From contig OX419761.1 of NCBI GenBank assembly GCA_948567375.1, positions 59,557,089 through 59,621,088 of the forward strand: a DNA stretch of 64,000 nucleotides. Direction: 5' to 3'. Below the pieces are notes generated by a model, which was not told the DNA's origin, ran no database searches, and saw only the letters and a program-made list of their open reading frames with translations. Positions within the stretch are counted from its first letter, which is position 1; each line of letters begins with the position of its first letter. This document shows, piece after piece, positions 32,817 to 43,339 of this stretch. Position numbers and translations under genes: made by a program. The stretch comes from Lunularia cruciata. Lineage: Eukaryota > Streptophyta > Marchantiopsida > Lunulariales > Lunulariaceae.

Positions 32817-34123
32817 ATATTTCCTATTGAATGTAGGAATCTTCAAAGCTTCTTATTACAAGAATAGCATATGATGTGTTTTAAGGATCCATAGACTAAA
32901 GAAGTCCTCCCACAAACACCCGATCTCATAGATTCCTTGCTATCTTTCCCTACAAGATGCCTATCAACTTCATCTACAAAATGTCCACACTCCGCTTTCA
33001 TTGACATGGTGTCACTGGAGGCCTCGGTGTTGTATATTCAAGTTCATGATCCTAAGATTCTAGTAATAATTGAAGGCTGTGTCATCCTAAAATATTGGAT
33101 TGATTCATAAACATCATGAACAAAGGAGTTATGCAAACCCTCAGATTGAAAAGCATGACCAAGACCTCCACCCTTGTCTGGATGGCTGATGGAAGACAAA
33201 AACATACAAAAGGAATTTTAACAAAAGTACACACATTAATTGGTAAAACAAACCTTCTTGCAAAGCATGAAGTCATTAACCCAAGTGGCTCCAAAGGAGA
33301 TGCATCCACTTATATTCCTACCAATGTAATTTCCATTACAAATGGAGTGTGACTCAATCATGGATACACCTTCTTCCACCCAATTTCTACTCTTATTGGG
33401 AGTTCCTTGGTTGGTAGAAGTGGATGTTATCACCTCCTCGCAAACTAGTAAGTTGACTTTTGGAAGGAAATTGAATCACATGGTCCTACTCATATATCCT
33501 ATAGAAAACCCTTCTAGCTCTGATCATAAGGTTGAACCAAGCTTTACCATTGGTGCATGGAACCCTTGACATGTGGATATTAATGAAGAGATTGTGGATA
33601 CTATTGCTCATTGTTTATTCATTACTGTCAAGGAGATGAGTGAGTATATCATAGATATAGACATAAAGACAATTAACTCATCCAACCCTTCTCCCACAAC
33701 CTTTACTTGGTTGTAGGATGTGTTTTGGCTGACCCATTCTCGCAACTTCCTCCACACTACTTTTGGATTTCAGCAACATCTTGGCCCCACTTAGGGATTG
33801 TCTCTCCCATCGTAGCATGTGCTAATGGCTGCACATAAGCAATCATGTTTGTTCCACCTCACAACCCTCATGTTATTATATCAATGATGACATTGATGCC
33901 AAGATGGAGAAATAGACAAGGAATGCTTCTTTCTTGATGGTGCTCCTTCCAATAATACTATTATTCTCCAAAACACATACACAAAGGCTACACTAGCCAT
34001 TGTGTCCCTCTAGGTCTACCATCTCACACCAATACTTGACAATGAGTTGGGCAAGTTGGTGCACCGCTTGTTGACACCAAGGGTAAAACCCCAAAAGACT
34101 TGGAAAAAGAGTAGGAGGTATTG
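32817..34123 (+). pseudogene. J: protease-like region and unassigned tail
   Basis: After F, plus-strand frames resume: 33116-33352 (MNKGVMQTLRLKSMTKTSTL) and 33342-33569, where TQFLLLLGVPWLVEVDV fits the C-terminal LLGxPWL motif of retroelement proteases. The tail 33570-34100 reads through several stops (VDINEEIVDTIAHCLF; KECFFLDGAPSNNTII) with no RT, RNase H or integrase motif. A purine-rich tract, GGAAAAAGAGTAGGAGG (34102-34118), just before the right LTR is a candidate PPT and supports plus orientation. Confidence 0.55.
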
Positions 34124-34730
34124 TGAGTTGGCTTGTCTCTTCCTCAAGATGAACATGTGATGGCTATTATGGTAGTGAAACATAGACTAAGATGGCAAGG
34201 AACTCCAACTCCATCATACTCCTCCAAGGCTAACATTCCAAGACTCAAACCATTGCTCACTAAAGAACTCAATGAGAGAGAAATAATTACAAATGAAAGG
34301 ATGTTGAGTACCTCCTTACTCCTAGTTTAAATACTTGTGAAATAGTTACGCACCAAAGTTACTAATTATTGGAGTAACTCAAGTTACTAGGCTAAAAGCC
34401 AAATAAAGTCAAAAGTCTAAAGAAATATCCATAGTCATGGGAATATTCTCCTAAGCATGTAGTCTTATCTTAACCCAACCATTAAGTCAAGGATTCATTC
34501 ATATGGACTTTCCTTGGACTATAGAAGAATCTAAACAAAACGGCTTGTGGGTTCAAGAGTTCTCAACTCTTTTCTCAATGCCAAACACTTAGGCATAAAC
34601 CCACGTCAATACACTAGAATCCAAAATAGTGGTGCTCATCTTTTCCACTTCCTCTAAAGTACGGTTTCTTTTATCTTAACTATGACTAACTTTAGCTAAT
34701 CATGACTAATGTAAAACCATCCATTATTTT
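34124..34730 (+). repeat. J-family LTR (right copy), first part
   Basis: Starts TGAGTTGGCTTG and matches 19747-20350. It is interrupted by C4; the last 86 bp lie at 43249-43334. Together they give about 688 bp, the full LTR length. Confidence 0.9.
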
Positions 34731-34850
34731 TGTGACAACCCGGAAAATATCACTTTTGCAGTAATCAGGTAAGTAAAGTTTGTTCCTGCAAAGATACTAG
34801 TCAAAAATGTCTAAATACAAACTGAAACGTCACAATGTAGTTCTTCTTGG

Positions 34851-35589
34851 TGTAATACTTAGAGCTAGCCATATGATCTAGATGTGAAATTTGGTTTGGT
34901 AACATCTAGAATGATGTTATACATGATGGTCAAAATAGATCAGATAGAAATATCACCAAAAGAGTACTTCTACTAATAGGGCAGAAACTGAAATAGACTT
35001 GAGAACCTTAGACCCAATAGCTAGACATATGTTTAAAGGTGAGAATTGGTTTGGTAACATCTGGAAGGATGTTACACATGATGGACTAAATAGATCAGAA
35101 AGAGGTATCACCAAATGGAGACTTCTACTAATAGAGTAGGAACCAAAATATGCCTGAAATCTTTGAAGGCTATTTTGGAGGCCTTAACAGATGAATTAGG
35201 CCTTGAAAATGTGCAAGTTCTCTCCCCCCAATGGAGGGAAGGTTGGCCTTACCTCCTCCCTGCTTTGTCTTGTCAAGAGCTTTCCAACGGTACCTTACTC
35301 ACGTGATTCTGAGATTCCTATAGGAAGATTCCCTAAAAGATTCCCTCCGGTCAAAGCTTGTTTGACCAACCAGATAGGACCTAGACCAGACATGTCACCC
35401 ATCCAAGTAAGTAATCCAAGGGTGGAGCTTGCTGACATGTCACCTATCTGTGTCCCTAATCCTATGGTGGAGCTTCCTTGGCGGAGATCCTCTTTATCTA
35501 TATATAAAGAGAAGGTGCTCCCTTGGGGCATCGATTGTTTGAGTGTGCAATTTGTGTTTTCTCTCTTTTCTGGTCCTCTGAGTATTACA
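34851..35589 (+). repeat. A 5' LTR with internal tandem duplication
   Basis: Units starting at 34863 and 35019 (156 bp apart) share agctag.catatg, ggtttggtaacatct and cttctactaatag. The same duplication is in the 3' LTR, whereas the E1 LTR has only one unit. A TATATATAAAG box lies at 35499-35508, about 80 bp before the LTR end. Confidence 0.93.
35498..35508 (+). promoter_or_regulatory. A LTR TATA box
   Basis: CTATATATAAAG lies between U3 and the probable transcription start; the same box is at 41380-41390 in the 3' LTR. Position relative to the LTR end fits a Pol II retroelement promoter. Confidence 0.8.
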
Positions 35590-35590
35590 A

Positions 35591-35602
35591 TGGTATCAGA
35601 GT
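35591..35602 (+). other. A primer-binding site
   Basis: TGGTATCAGAGT begins one base after the 5' LTR and matches 11 of 12 positions of the complement to plant initiator-Met tRNA. This is the start point of minus-strand DNA synthesis. Confidence 0.92.
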
Positions 35603-35729
35603 GAGTGTTTTAGTCCAAGAGAGTGGATCACCCTTCTTGGAATAGCACAAACTACTGGAACTGAGTAATTTGAGGTGGAGAACATAGAGTAGTTGCTAGA
35701 CTTAGGAAGGACTTTAGAGAGCGGATGGG

Positions 35730-36159
35730 ATGGATGCGCCGGGAGGCCAATTTCTTGCACCTAGCTTTCCATTCTCAAACCCATTCCACATCAAGGTTAT
35801 ATATATCCTGCGTGAGCAGATGAGCGTATTGCTAGTTTATCACTTTGGCGTAGAATTCATGGACAGAGTGATGAATTCAACAAACCCGGTGATTCTACCT
35901 GTGGTGATATATGACAGAGAGTGGGATTTGACAATCTACATTCTATTATGATAAAATGGATACGAATGTCCCAAATCCTCTCCCTTTCAACATTCAAGTA
36001 GAAATCCGTTATGTAGTGAGGCCGAAATTGATGTTTAAAGATTTTGTGGTTAGGAATTTTGGTGAGGAGTATTATCAACGAGTGATAGCTTCTGAGGTCC
36101 CAATGGTAGTTCCGATAGTTCGTGCGCCTTCCAGAGTGATTATATTGACTCTGTATTGA
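35730..36159 (+). pseudogene. A: two short leader ORFs of similar pattern upstream of gag
   Basis: 35730-35951 (73 codons) and 35956-36159 (67 codons) lie in different frames between the PBS and gag. They share a pattern: Y-hydrophobic-hydrophobic-R, then an M, then FGxE(F/Y), RVxxS, P..xP.V and a terminal I.xL. Visible pieces are REQMSVLLVYHFGVEFMDRV and RPKLMFKDFVVRNFGEEYYQ. They may be a duplicated N-terminal Gag segment now split by a frameshift, or leader peptides. I recognise no known domain. Confidence 0.45.
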
Positions 36160-36192
36160 AGTAGACATTAGCAATTGAGTGTTGCAAGAACC

Positions 36193-37281
36193 ATGGATCC
36201 GCAATTGCAAGAGTTGGTGCAAGGAATGCAAGGGATGTTGAATGAATATTGAGAGATTAAGATGACCATGGAGACATTACAAAGTCAAGTGCAGATCTTC
36301 AGGAATGATCAAGCCATGCAAGAAGAAGAGCCATCTCAAAACCCAGTACCTGCAACTGAAGTACTTGGAGAGGCATCTGTACCTATGAATCCTATCAACG
36401 ATGAAGCCACATTGCTACTCCGGATGAAGAAGACCTGCAACATCGAACCTTACAAGGGGCAGCGTTCGATGGGAGTAGTGGAAAAATGGATCTCAAGAAT
36501 GAATTGATATTTCCGATTGTTCTCAACAGAGATCACAGAGCATGTTGTAGGCGTATTTGCATGTGGGTACTTGACCGATAAAGCCCCCACATGGTATGAT
36601 GCTTGGGAACAATCCATGCTCGTAGAGAGAAGGGAGGTCACATGGACAACAATGCAAGAAGGACTACTGAAGAATTTCCAATCGGTGGATTCTGTGCAGA
36701 TGGCTCAAACCTGACTATGGGGATTGAGACACAAGAATAGCGTACAAGAGTGTGTGGAGGCTTTTTTGGATCTACAAGTTGCAATTACCGACATGAGTCC
36801 AGCAAAGGCTCTCGACAATTTCAAACGAGGGTTGAAAGAGCGGATTTGCCAAGAAGTCATGGTGCAAAATCCTTGCACGGTATTTGAAGCCATTGCTTGT
36901 GCGCAGAGAATAGCAGGAGCATTAGGTGGAGGTGAAGGAGTAGCTCCATCTCAACATTATTGGGCAAAAATGCCACACATGGGTAGACCAGTTTTGATGG
37001 AATTGGGCAACCTTCGATTCCGGGATCGAGGAGCACGACCGCTTCAAGGGGAGCGGGGACGGATAGAAGAACAAAGAGATGGAGTCCCACAAGGAAAAGG
37101 GAGTCAAGGAGAACAATGCCGTTGTTACAATTGTGGCCGTATTGGGCACATATCTACCAACTGTCGCACTTGTTTCCCTAGAGGCCCTTGGCCTTCGTTC
37201 AAGCAATCTTTGAACAACATGGAGAGGTACATTGACGAGGAGGAGGTGGAAATCACTTTGGAAAACAAAGATCACCAGTAA
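36193..37281 (+). pseudogene. A: gag (capsid and nucleocapsid)
   Basis: Start chosen at ATG 36193 (MDPQLQELVQGMQGMLN), which the E1 gag start matches. One frame runs to 37281, about 362 codons, with only three in-frame stops, all TGA (near 36247, 36505 and 36713). The capsid part has AEYLTD-like and Trp-rich motifs (KAPTWYDAWEQSM, KALDNFKRGLKERIC). The nucleocapsid knuckle CYNCGRIGHISTNC is at 37123-37164. E1 has Trp where A has the first TGA, so the stop is secondary. Confidence 0.88.
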
Positions 37282-37376
37282 ATGTACCTCGCGGCCTTAT
37301 AGGCTCAATAAGGAAGGAGAGAAGCGAGGGAAGGAAGAAGAATAATGCACAACGATCCAAAAAGGCAACCTTATAA

Positions 37377-37787
37377 TTGATTGTCGTGAATAGAATCCTA
37401 GAAGGTAATCAAGTGAGAGTATTAATAGATCCGGGAGCAACAGAGAATTTCTTGTCTTGCTTTGTTGCAATAAGATTGGGAATGGATCTAGAGAGAGATG
37501 GAAGTGAAGAAGTAGAGTTACTAAATGGGCAAACAAAGAGGATTAAATCATTACCTAGACGGGTAACCCTCTCTATAGGAGAATATCAAGAAGCAATTGA
37601 GTGGCGAGTGATACAGTTAGCTGGTTTTGATGCAATTTTAGGCATGCCATGGATGGAGCAGTACAACCCTATGGTGGATTGGAGGAAGAAAGTAGTGAGA
37701 ACCTACCAATGGTCAATCATTGGGGTTAAAGAAAAATTACACAGGCAGAAACTGCCTCTATATGTTGTAGGGACGGCAACTGTCTAA
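37377..37787 (+). pseudogene. A: aspartic protease with altered active site
   Basis: 136 open codons. The active-site motif reads VLIDPGATENFLS: Asp18 is present but the usual Ser/Thr of D(S/T)G is Pro19, which should impair catalysis. The downstream motif FDAILGMPWMEQYNPMVDW is intact. It is in a different frame from gag. Confidence 0.88.
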
Positions 37788-37813
37788 CAGACTATAAGAC
37801 CAATAGATGTTTT

Positions 37814-38796
37814 ATGGGTCTAATAAGACAAGTCCGGAGTGCACAACTCGATGGAAAAATCCCTGAGAAATTGAAGGATGTGGTGGATGAGTTTCAAGAT
37901 GTCTTTCCCGATGATCTACCCTCAAGATTACTACTAAAAAGGCAAGTAGATCACAAAATTGAGACACTTCCGGAGAAGACACCTCCTTGTAAGGCCCCAT
38001 ATCGCCTATCGCCTCATGAGTTGGAGGAGTGTAAGACTCAAATTGAGGAGATGTTGCAGAAAGGGTTCATCCAACCTAGCGTATCACCATATGGGGCCCT
38101 TGTCTTGTTTGTGAAGAAGAAGGATGGTACAATGCGCATGTGCATTGACTATTGGGTCTCAATCAGCAAACAATGAAGAACAAATACCCCTTACCTTGCA
38201 TGGATGACCTGTTTGATCAACTCCATGGAGTGAGATACTTCACCAAACTGGACTTGTGAAGCGGTTACAATCAAATCCGAATTGCAGAGGAAGATGTGCA
38301 CAAAACTGCCTTTTGAACCAAGTATGGCCACTTTGAGTATCTTGTGATGCCTTTTGGCCTCACCAATGCACCTGCCACTTTCATGAGTCTAATGAATGAC
38401 ATATTTCATCCATACTTGGATAAGTCTGTTATCGTCTTCTTGGATGATATCTTAGTATAAATTAGCTCAATAACAGAACACAAACAACATCTACAAGAGG
38501 TCCTCCAGATTCTAAGACAAAATCAATTGTACGCCAAAATCTCAAAGTGTGAGTTTGGCAAGTTTGAAGTAGACTACTTGGGGCATAGAGTAAGTGCAGA
38601 GGGCATTCAAGTATTGACAAATAAAATAGAGGTCATTCAAAAATGGAGTGCCCCAGAAGATCAGACTCAACTTAAGAGCTTCTTGGGGTTGACGGGATTC
38701 TATCGTAGATTTGTCAAGGACTTCTCCAAGGTTGCACAGCCTTTAATGGCACTACTTGGCAAGGGGAAGAAGTAGACATGGGGAACTACACACGAG
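37814..38796 (+). pseudogene. A: reverse transcriptase
   Basis: The entry is open at 37814-38176 (DEFQDVFPDDLPSRL to [13 protein letters not shown]). A one-base deletion at about 38157 shifts the frame within CIDYWALNQ. In the next frame come [35 protein letters not shown] (catalytic Asp pair intact) and, open at 38527-38775, [19 protein letters not shown] with [11 protein letters not shown]. The TGA codons at 38257 and 38314 sit where related elements have Arg, consistent with CGA to TGA deamination. Confidence 0.9.
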
Positions 38797-39144
38797 TTGG
38801 CCTTTCAAGAATTGAAGGCCGCCTTGCTACATGCACCAATCTTGAAGTGGTATGACCCAAAACGTCCAATCAAGTTGGCTACAGATGCATCAGGCGTAGC
38901 AATAGGAGCAGTCCTACAACAAGAGTGGCATGACGGACGGCATCCAATTGCATATTTCTCTCAAAAGTTGTTACCAGCAGAGCGCAACTACCACACCACA
39001 GAACAAGAAGAGCTGGCAATCGTTCTAGCAATCAAGCATTGGAAGCACTACTTGGGCGAGAAGGCATTTGTAGTAGAGACAGACCACAAACCTCTAGTCT
39101 ACCTCGAGACGCAGAAAGATCTATCTCGTCACCAAATTCGGTAG
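38797..39144 (+). pseudogene. A: RNase H
   Basis: 115 open codons contain ATDASGVAIGAVLQQEW (first catalytic Asp), the TTEQEELAIV motif (Glu) and VVETDHKPLVYL (Asp). All expected acidic residues are visible. The frame is closed at both ends by TAG codons. Confidence 0.92.
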
Positions 39145-39168
39145 GCAGAGTGGCAACAATGCTTCAAC

Positions 39169-40221
39169 ATGACAATCACCTACGTGGAAGGTAAGAAGCA
39201 ACTTGCAGATGCATTCACCTGCATGCCAATGGCCAACAACTTGGTGGCAGAGGTTAAGATTAACCCTGAATTTTGGCAAGAGATTCTAGCGGCTACAAAA
39301 GCTGGCCCACAGATTGTAGAAGCACAATCATCCAAAGGTGTCACCAGTACCCAAGGACTCACCTTTAGGGATGGCAGATTATGGATCCCAAATGTCCTAG
39401 AATTACGCACCACCATTCTAGCGGAATGTCATGATTTGGCCATTGCAGCTCATGTCGGAGTGGACAAGACCTTGGATGCAGTCAAGCGCCATTATTATTG
39501 GCCCAAGATGAGCAACAACGTGATAGACTATGTGCGTAGCTGCCTACTTTGCCAACTGAACAAAGCTTCTAATCAAGCTCCTGCATGGCTCCTTCAACCT
39601 CTTCCCACTCCTACCCAACGTTGGGAACAAGTGAGTATGCATCTTGTTTGTGAATTACCCAAGACCACCTCAGGGTTTGACTCCATTGTGGTCTTTGTGG
39701 ACCGGCTCAGCAAAATGATTCATGTACGCCCTACCACCAAGGAAGTGACCGCTCCACAACTAGCTCAATTATACTTAGATGCAGTCTTTGCTCACCATGG
39801 CTTGTCTAGAGTACTCATCATAGATAGAGGCACCCAATTCACCAGCTTGTTTTGGCGAACACTCTTTGGGTTCTTCAAAACCAAGTTGGCCATGTCCACA
39901 ACTTACCACCCCCAAACAGGTGGCCAAACAAAGCAGGCTAATCGCACAATTGAAGAAATGTTACGCGGCCTCACCTTAGAAGAGCAAGAGAGGTGGGACA
40001 CACTACTCCCGTTGGTGGAATTCGCTTACAACAATTCAGTGAATGCATCCACCCAAGTCACTCCGTTCTTCCTCATGTATGGTGAGCATCCCTTCACACC
40101 TTCTAGCTTGATGAAGATCCGTCCAGTGGCTACCAAGGTCGATGCAGTCAACACATTTGTTTCTAGAATCCAACAACGTGTGGAGAGCGCCAAGCATAGA
40201 TTACAGATTGTGCAAAATTGA
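39169..40221 (+). pseudogene. A: integrase, two of three catalytic residues lost
   Basis: 350 open codons, the longest protein frame in the window. The zinc-binding motif is H88, H95, C125, C128 (SCLLCQ). The core shows SMHLVCELPK, where the first catalytic Asp is His158; VLIIDRGTQF with Asp219 intact; and GGQTKQANRT, where the catalytic Glu is Lys255, 35 residues after Asp219. It cannot catalyse strand transfer. The frame ends at a TGA (40219) in a QKQYAD context, the start of the C-terminal domain. Confidence 0.95.
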
Positions 40222-40710
40222 CAGAAGCAGTATGCTGATGCACACCGTCAGCACATGGAGTTCAATGTTGGGGGGATCAAGTGTGGCTATCGACAACCAA
40301 CCTCACATTAGTTGGACCTCGTAAGCTCAGACCTCGTTTTATTGGGCCTTTCTCGATTCTTTGTCGTATCGGCGCTGTGGCCAATCACCTTGAGCTACCA
40401 CCACACATGAAGATCCATCCAATCTTCCATGTCTCCCTACTACACAAATATGCTCCCCAATCAAGCCAAGGTCATTCCACACCAGACATTCGACCTTGTC
40501 CGACACTCATTGATGGCACAGAGGAATATGAAGTGGAGCGGATTCTCCAAAAATGCATGCGTGGTACTCGCCACCCACGGGTGGACTAGCTAGTACAATG
40601 GAAAGGTTACCCCCTCTATGAAGCCACCTGGGAGCCCACTGCCAATTTGGCACATGCACTTGTGTTGGTGCAAGCATTTGAGCAACAATTGCACAACAAG
40701 GACGTTGCGT
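40222..40710 (+). pseudogene. A: integrase C-terminal domain and chromodomain
   Basis: The open piece 40281-40589 reads KLRPRFIGPFSILCRIGAVA, HMKIHPIFHVSLLHKY, then EEYEVERILQKCMRG, the chromodomain start. After a TAG near 40588 it continues LVQWKGYPLYEATWEPTANL, the chromodomain's aromatic and WEP signature. A one-base problem at about 40270 separates it from the integrase frame. The chromodomain classifies A as a chromovirus. Confidence 0.9.
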
Positions 40711-40713
40711 CTT

Positions 40714-40728
40714 AAAAGGAGAGACATC
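40714..40728 (+). other. A polypurine tract
   Basis: AAAAGGAGAGACATC lies directly before the 3' LTR, the expected plus-strand primer for reverse transcription. Confidence 0.88.
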
Positions 40729-41470
40729 TGTAATACCAAGAGCTAGCCATATGATATAGATGTGAAATTCGGTTTGGTAACATCTAGAATGATGTTATAC
40801 ATGATGGTCAAAATAGATCAGATAGAAATATCACCAAAAGAGTACTTCTACTAATAGGGCAGAAACTGAAATAGACTTGAGAACCTTAGACCCAATAGCT
40901 AGACATATGATTTAAAGGTGAGAATTGGTTTTGTAACATCTGGAAGGATGTTACACATGATGGACTAAACAGATCAAGAAGAGGTATCACCAAATGGGGA
41001 CTTCTACTAATAGAGTAGGAACCAAAATATGCCTGAAATCTTTGAAGGCAATTTCGGAGGCCTTAACAGATGAATTAGGCCTTGAAAATGTGCAAGTTCT
41101 CTCCCCCCCAATTGGAAGGAAGGTTGGCCTTACCTCCTCCCTGCTTTGTCTTGTCGAGAGCTTTCCAACGGTACCTTACTCACGTGATTATGAGATTCCT
41201 ATAGGAAGATTCCCTAAAAGATTCCCTCCGGTCAAAGCTTGTTTGACCAACCAGATAGGACCTAGACCAGACATGTCACCCATCCAAGTAAGTAATCCAA
41301 AGGTGGAGCTTGCTGACATGTCACCTATCTGTGTCCCTAATCCTATGGTGGAGCTTCTTTGGCGAAGATCCTCTTTGTCTATATATAAAGAGAAGGTGCT
41401 CCCTTGGGGAATCGATTGTTTGAGTGTGCAATTTGTGTTTTCTCTCTTCTCTTGTCCTCAAAGTATTACA
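40729..41470 (+). repeat. A 3' LTR
   Basis: 742 bp partner of 34851-35589, with the same 156-bp tandem duplication and TATA box. It ends GTATTACA, followed by the TSD CTTGG. Confidence 0.95.
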
Positions 41471-42055
41471 CTTGGTTGCATCTTTAGTCTCTCAAGTAGA
41501 AACCATATCCTGAAGAGAGTAACAAGTACTGACTTGCAGTCTTGTCATAACAATTTGTCACACTTAATCACAACTCCATCAAATCTTTCCAAACAGTCTT
41601 AATTGTCATGATTTAGGCTCTCCCAAAAATGGCACTTCACTATAAAACACCTTCACCTCAAAATTGGGTTCCACCCGTCCATTGAAGGCACAACTTCCTT
41701 GATCAAAATTGCCTCACATCAACTCCACGCTGCACTCACAAAGGTAGAATACTACCAACTCTACAATTCCTCTCAAATTTTTCAAGGCATTGCTCCAATT
41801 GCACTTCACTCAAGATCAAACACACAGATTGAAGATCAAGGCTATGGAATTTAACATCCAACAAGCACATTGATTTGCACTTCAAAATTCTCCACACACT
41901 CACAAACACAAACAAAAAGTTGATACTCGGAATTAAGCTCAAGCGACGAGCATTGAAATCATAGCACTTTGCTTTATCTATCTTCAGAAATTAATAGCAT
42001 TGAACAATAGTTTACTACAAATACCTCCTGTAAATAGTGAAACAATCAACAGCTA

Positions 42056-42361
42056 CTAACAACTATACCGTTTCCTAATAACTCTTCCTACCTGCATATC
42101 CAAAATGACAATGCACCTCTTCATATCTACCTCTTCAAATCTCAAAAGTGTTACTTCTCCAATCCAATGTACTTCCTCGGCTTCCAATCCCAAAGTAACT
42201 TCACACCCTATTCTATCCTTGGGTTTCACAACTACTAATTCCTCTACCAATTTTAACACTTCTTTGTTTCGATCTACAATTCCTGTCATAGTTAATCCTT
42301 CTAAATCTCTATCTCTCAACCCACTCTTCTCTAACATCTCCGATTGTAACTCCAAACACAC
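42056..42361 (-). pseudogene. C4: conserved C-terminal module
   Basis: 101 open codons: MCLELQSEMLEKSGLRDRDL, an acidic stretch, then KPKDRIGCEVTLGLEAEEVH. It keeps the LEKSG.x.D and LGLEAE landmarks of the C-family module, but KEGE has become PKDR. Confidence 0.55.
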
Positions 42362-43248
42362 CTACACTCCTACTTCATCTACTTTGGGTTTCACTACTAT
42401 CAATTTCTTTCTTAATTGTACTATATTATCATCAAGAATTGTAACTAAAAGCATGGGTACATTATCTACACCTTCAATTTGTAACCCACTTTCCCCTAAT
42501 AACTCATGTAACTGACCCGAAGACACCTACAGTCTGATCATGCACTTTGGGTTCATTCACTACTTCTATTTCTCCTTTAATTTCTATCTCATCTTCATTC
42601 AAAACTGAAATTGAAGTCATGGGTATCCTAAATATCTTCTTTCTCTACTCTAACTTCCTCCAATGCGTTTGGCAAGACTCCCAAAGTCACTTTCATTGCA
42701 CTTTGAGGTCCGACTACCTCAGATCTAGTCATCTTTGTCTTGAGGCAAAGTCTCTTGACCCAAAGTCTCTGTAACCCAAAGTCATGTAAGTCCGAAGTCA
42801 CTCAACTACTCCATATATGTACTCCCAAAACTTCAAATGCTTGTAACTTCTGCTCCAGACCTTCCAACTCTACAATTTTGGTGGCACTGTAAAGCTTTGA
42901 ACAAGATGCCTCCAACAAGATAGCATGTTTGATTTGGACATGTCATCACTGAGATATGCCTCCTGCAATAATCCTGACTTGTAACCTCCATTCCGATATG
43001 AAGAAACCCTACTTTGGCGTCTGACCTCCTTCGGTCTGATCTGATCCCTTCTTCCTCTTCCTCTAACACAAAGTAAGCTTCTTCAAGTCTGATCCAATTG
43101 GAGTCCTTCTTCCTCTAACACAAAGTTGACTTACTCATGCCTGATCAAAATAAAAATTTCCTCTCATTTCTTCTCCATTTGGTTTCAGTTTGGTTTTAGC
43201 AAGGCACTTCTTCAAAACTTGTACAAAATGAAAAATATGGGTACCACA

Positions 43249-43334
43249 ATTTCTATATAAACAATATCTCTTAAGTACTTATAACACTAAACTACATATC
43301 ACAATAGCACATACACGCACAAATGGTTGTTACA
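43249..43334 (+). repeat. J-family LTR (right copy), last part
   Basis: Continuation of 34124-34730 after C4: ctatataaacaatatctc to ATGGTTGTTACA. It ends 24 bp or less from the last recognisable codons of G's integrase on the other strand. Confidence 0.88.
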
Positions 43335-43339
43335 TTTAC

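Larger units (their letters stand above)
34851..41470 (+). mobile_element. A: full-length Ty3/gypsy chromovirus
   Basis: 6620 bp with LTRs of 739 and 742 bp, ends TGTAATAC...GTATTACA, TSD CTTGG (34846-34850 and 41471-41475), PBS at 35591 and PPT at 40714. Domain order is leader ORFs, gag with zinc knuckle, protease, RT, RNase H, integrase, chromodomain. By eye the LTRs differ at roughly 25-30 positions (about 96% identical), making this one of the younger insertions. It is not functional: gag has three in-frame TGA codons, RT has stops and a one-base deletion, and protease and integrase lack catalytic residues. Confidence 0.96.
34731..43248 (-). mobile_element. C4: short C-family element, interrupted by A
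   Basis: Plus-strand ends are TGTGACAACCCGG (34731) and GGGTACCACA (43248); flanks ATTTT (34726-34730) and ATTTC (43249-43253) form a one-mismatch TSD inside the J LTR. Without A (34851-41470 plus one TSD) it is about 1.89 kb, the same short form as C2: both ends and the C-terminal module, no N-terminal ORF region. It also shows multiple ACCCAAAGTC-like repeats at about 42680-42800. Confidence 0.92.
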
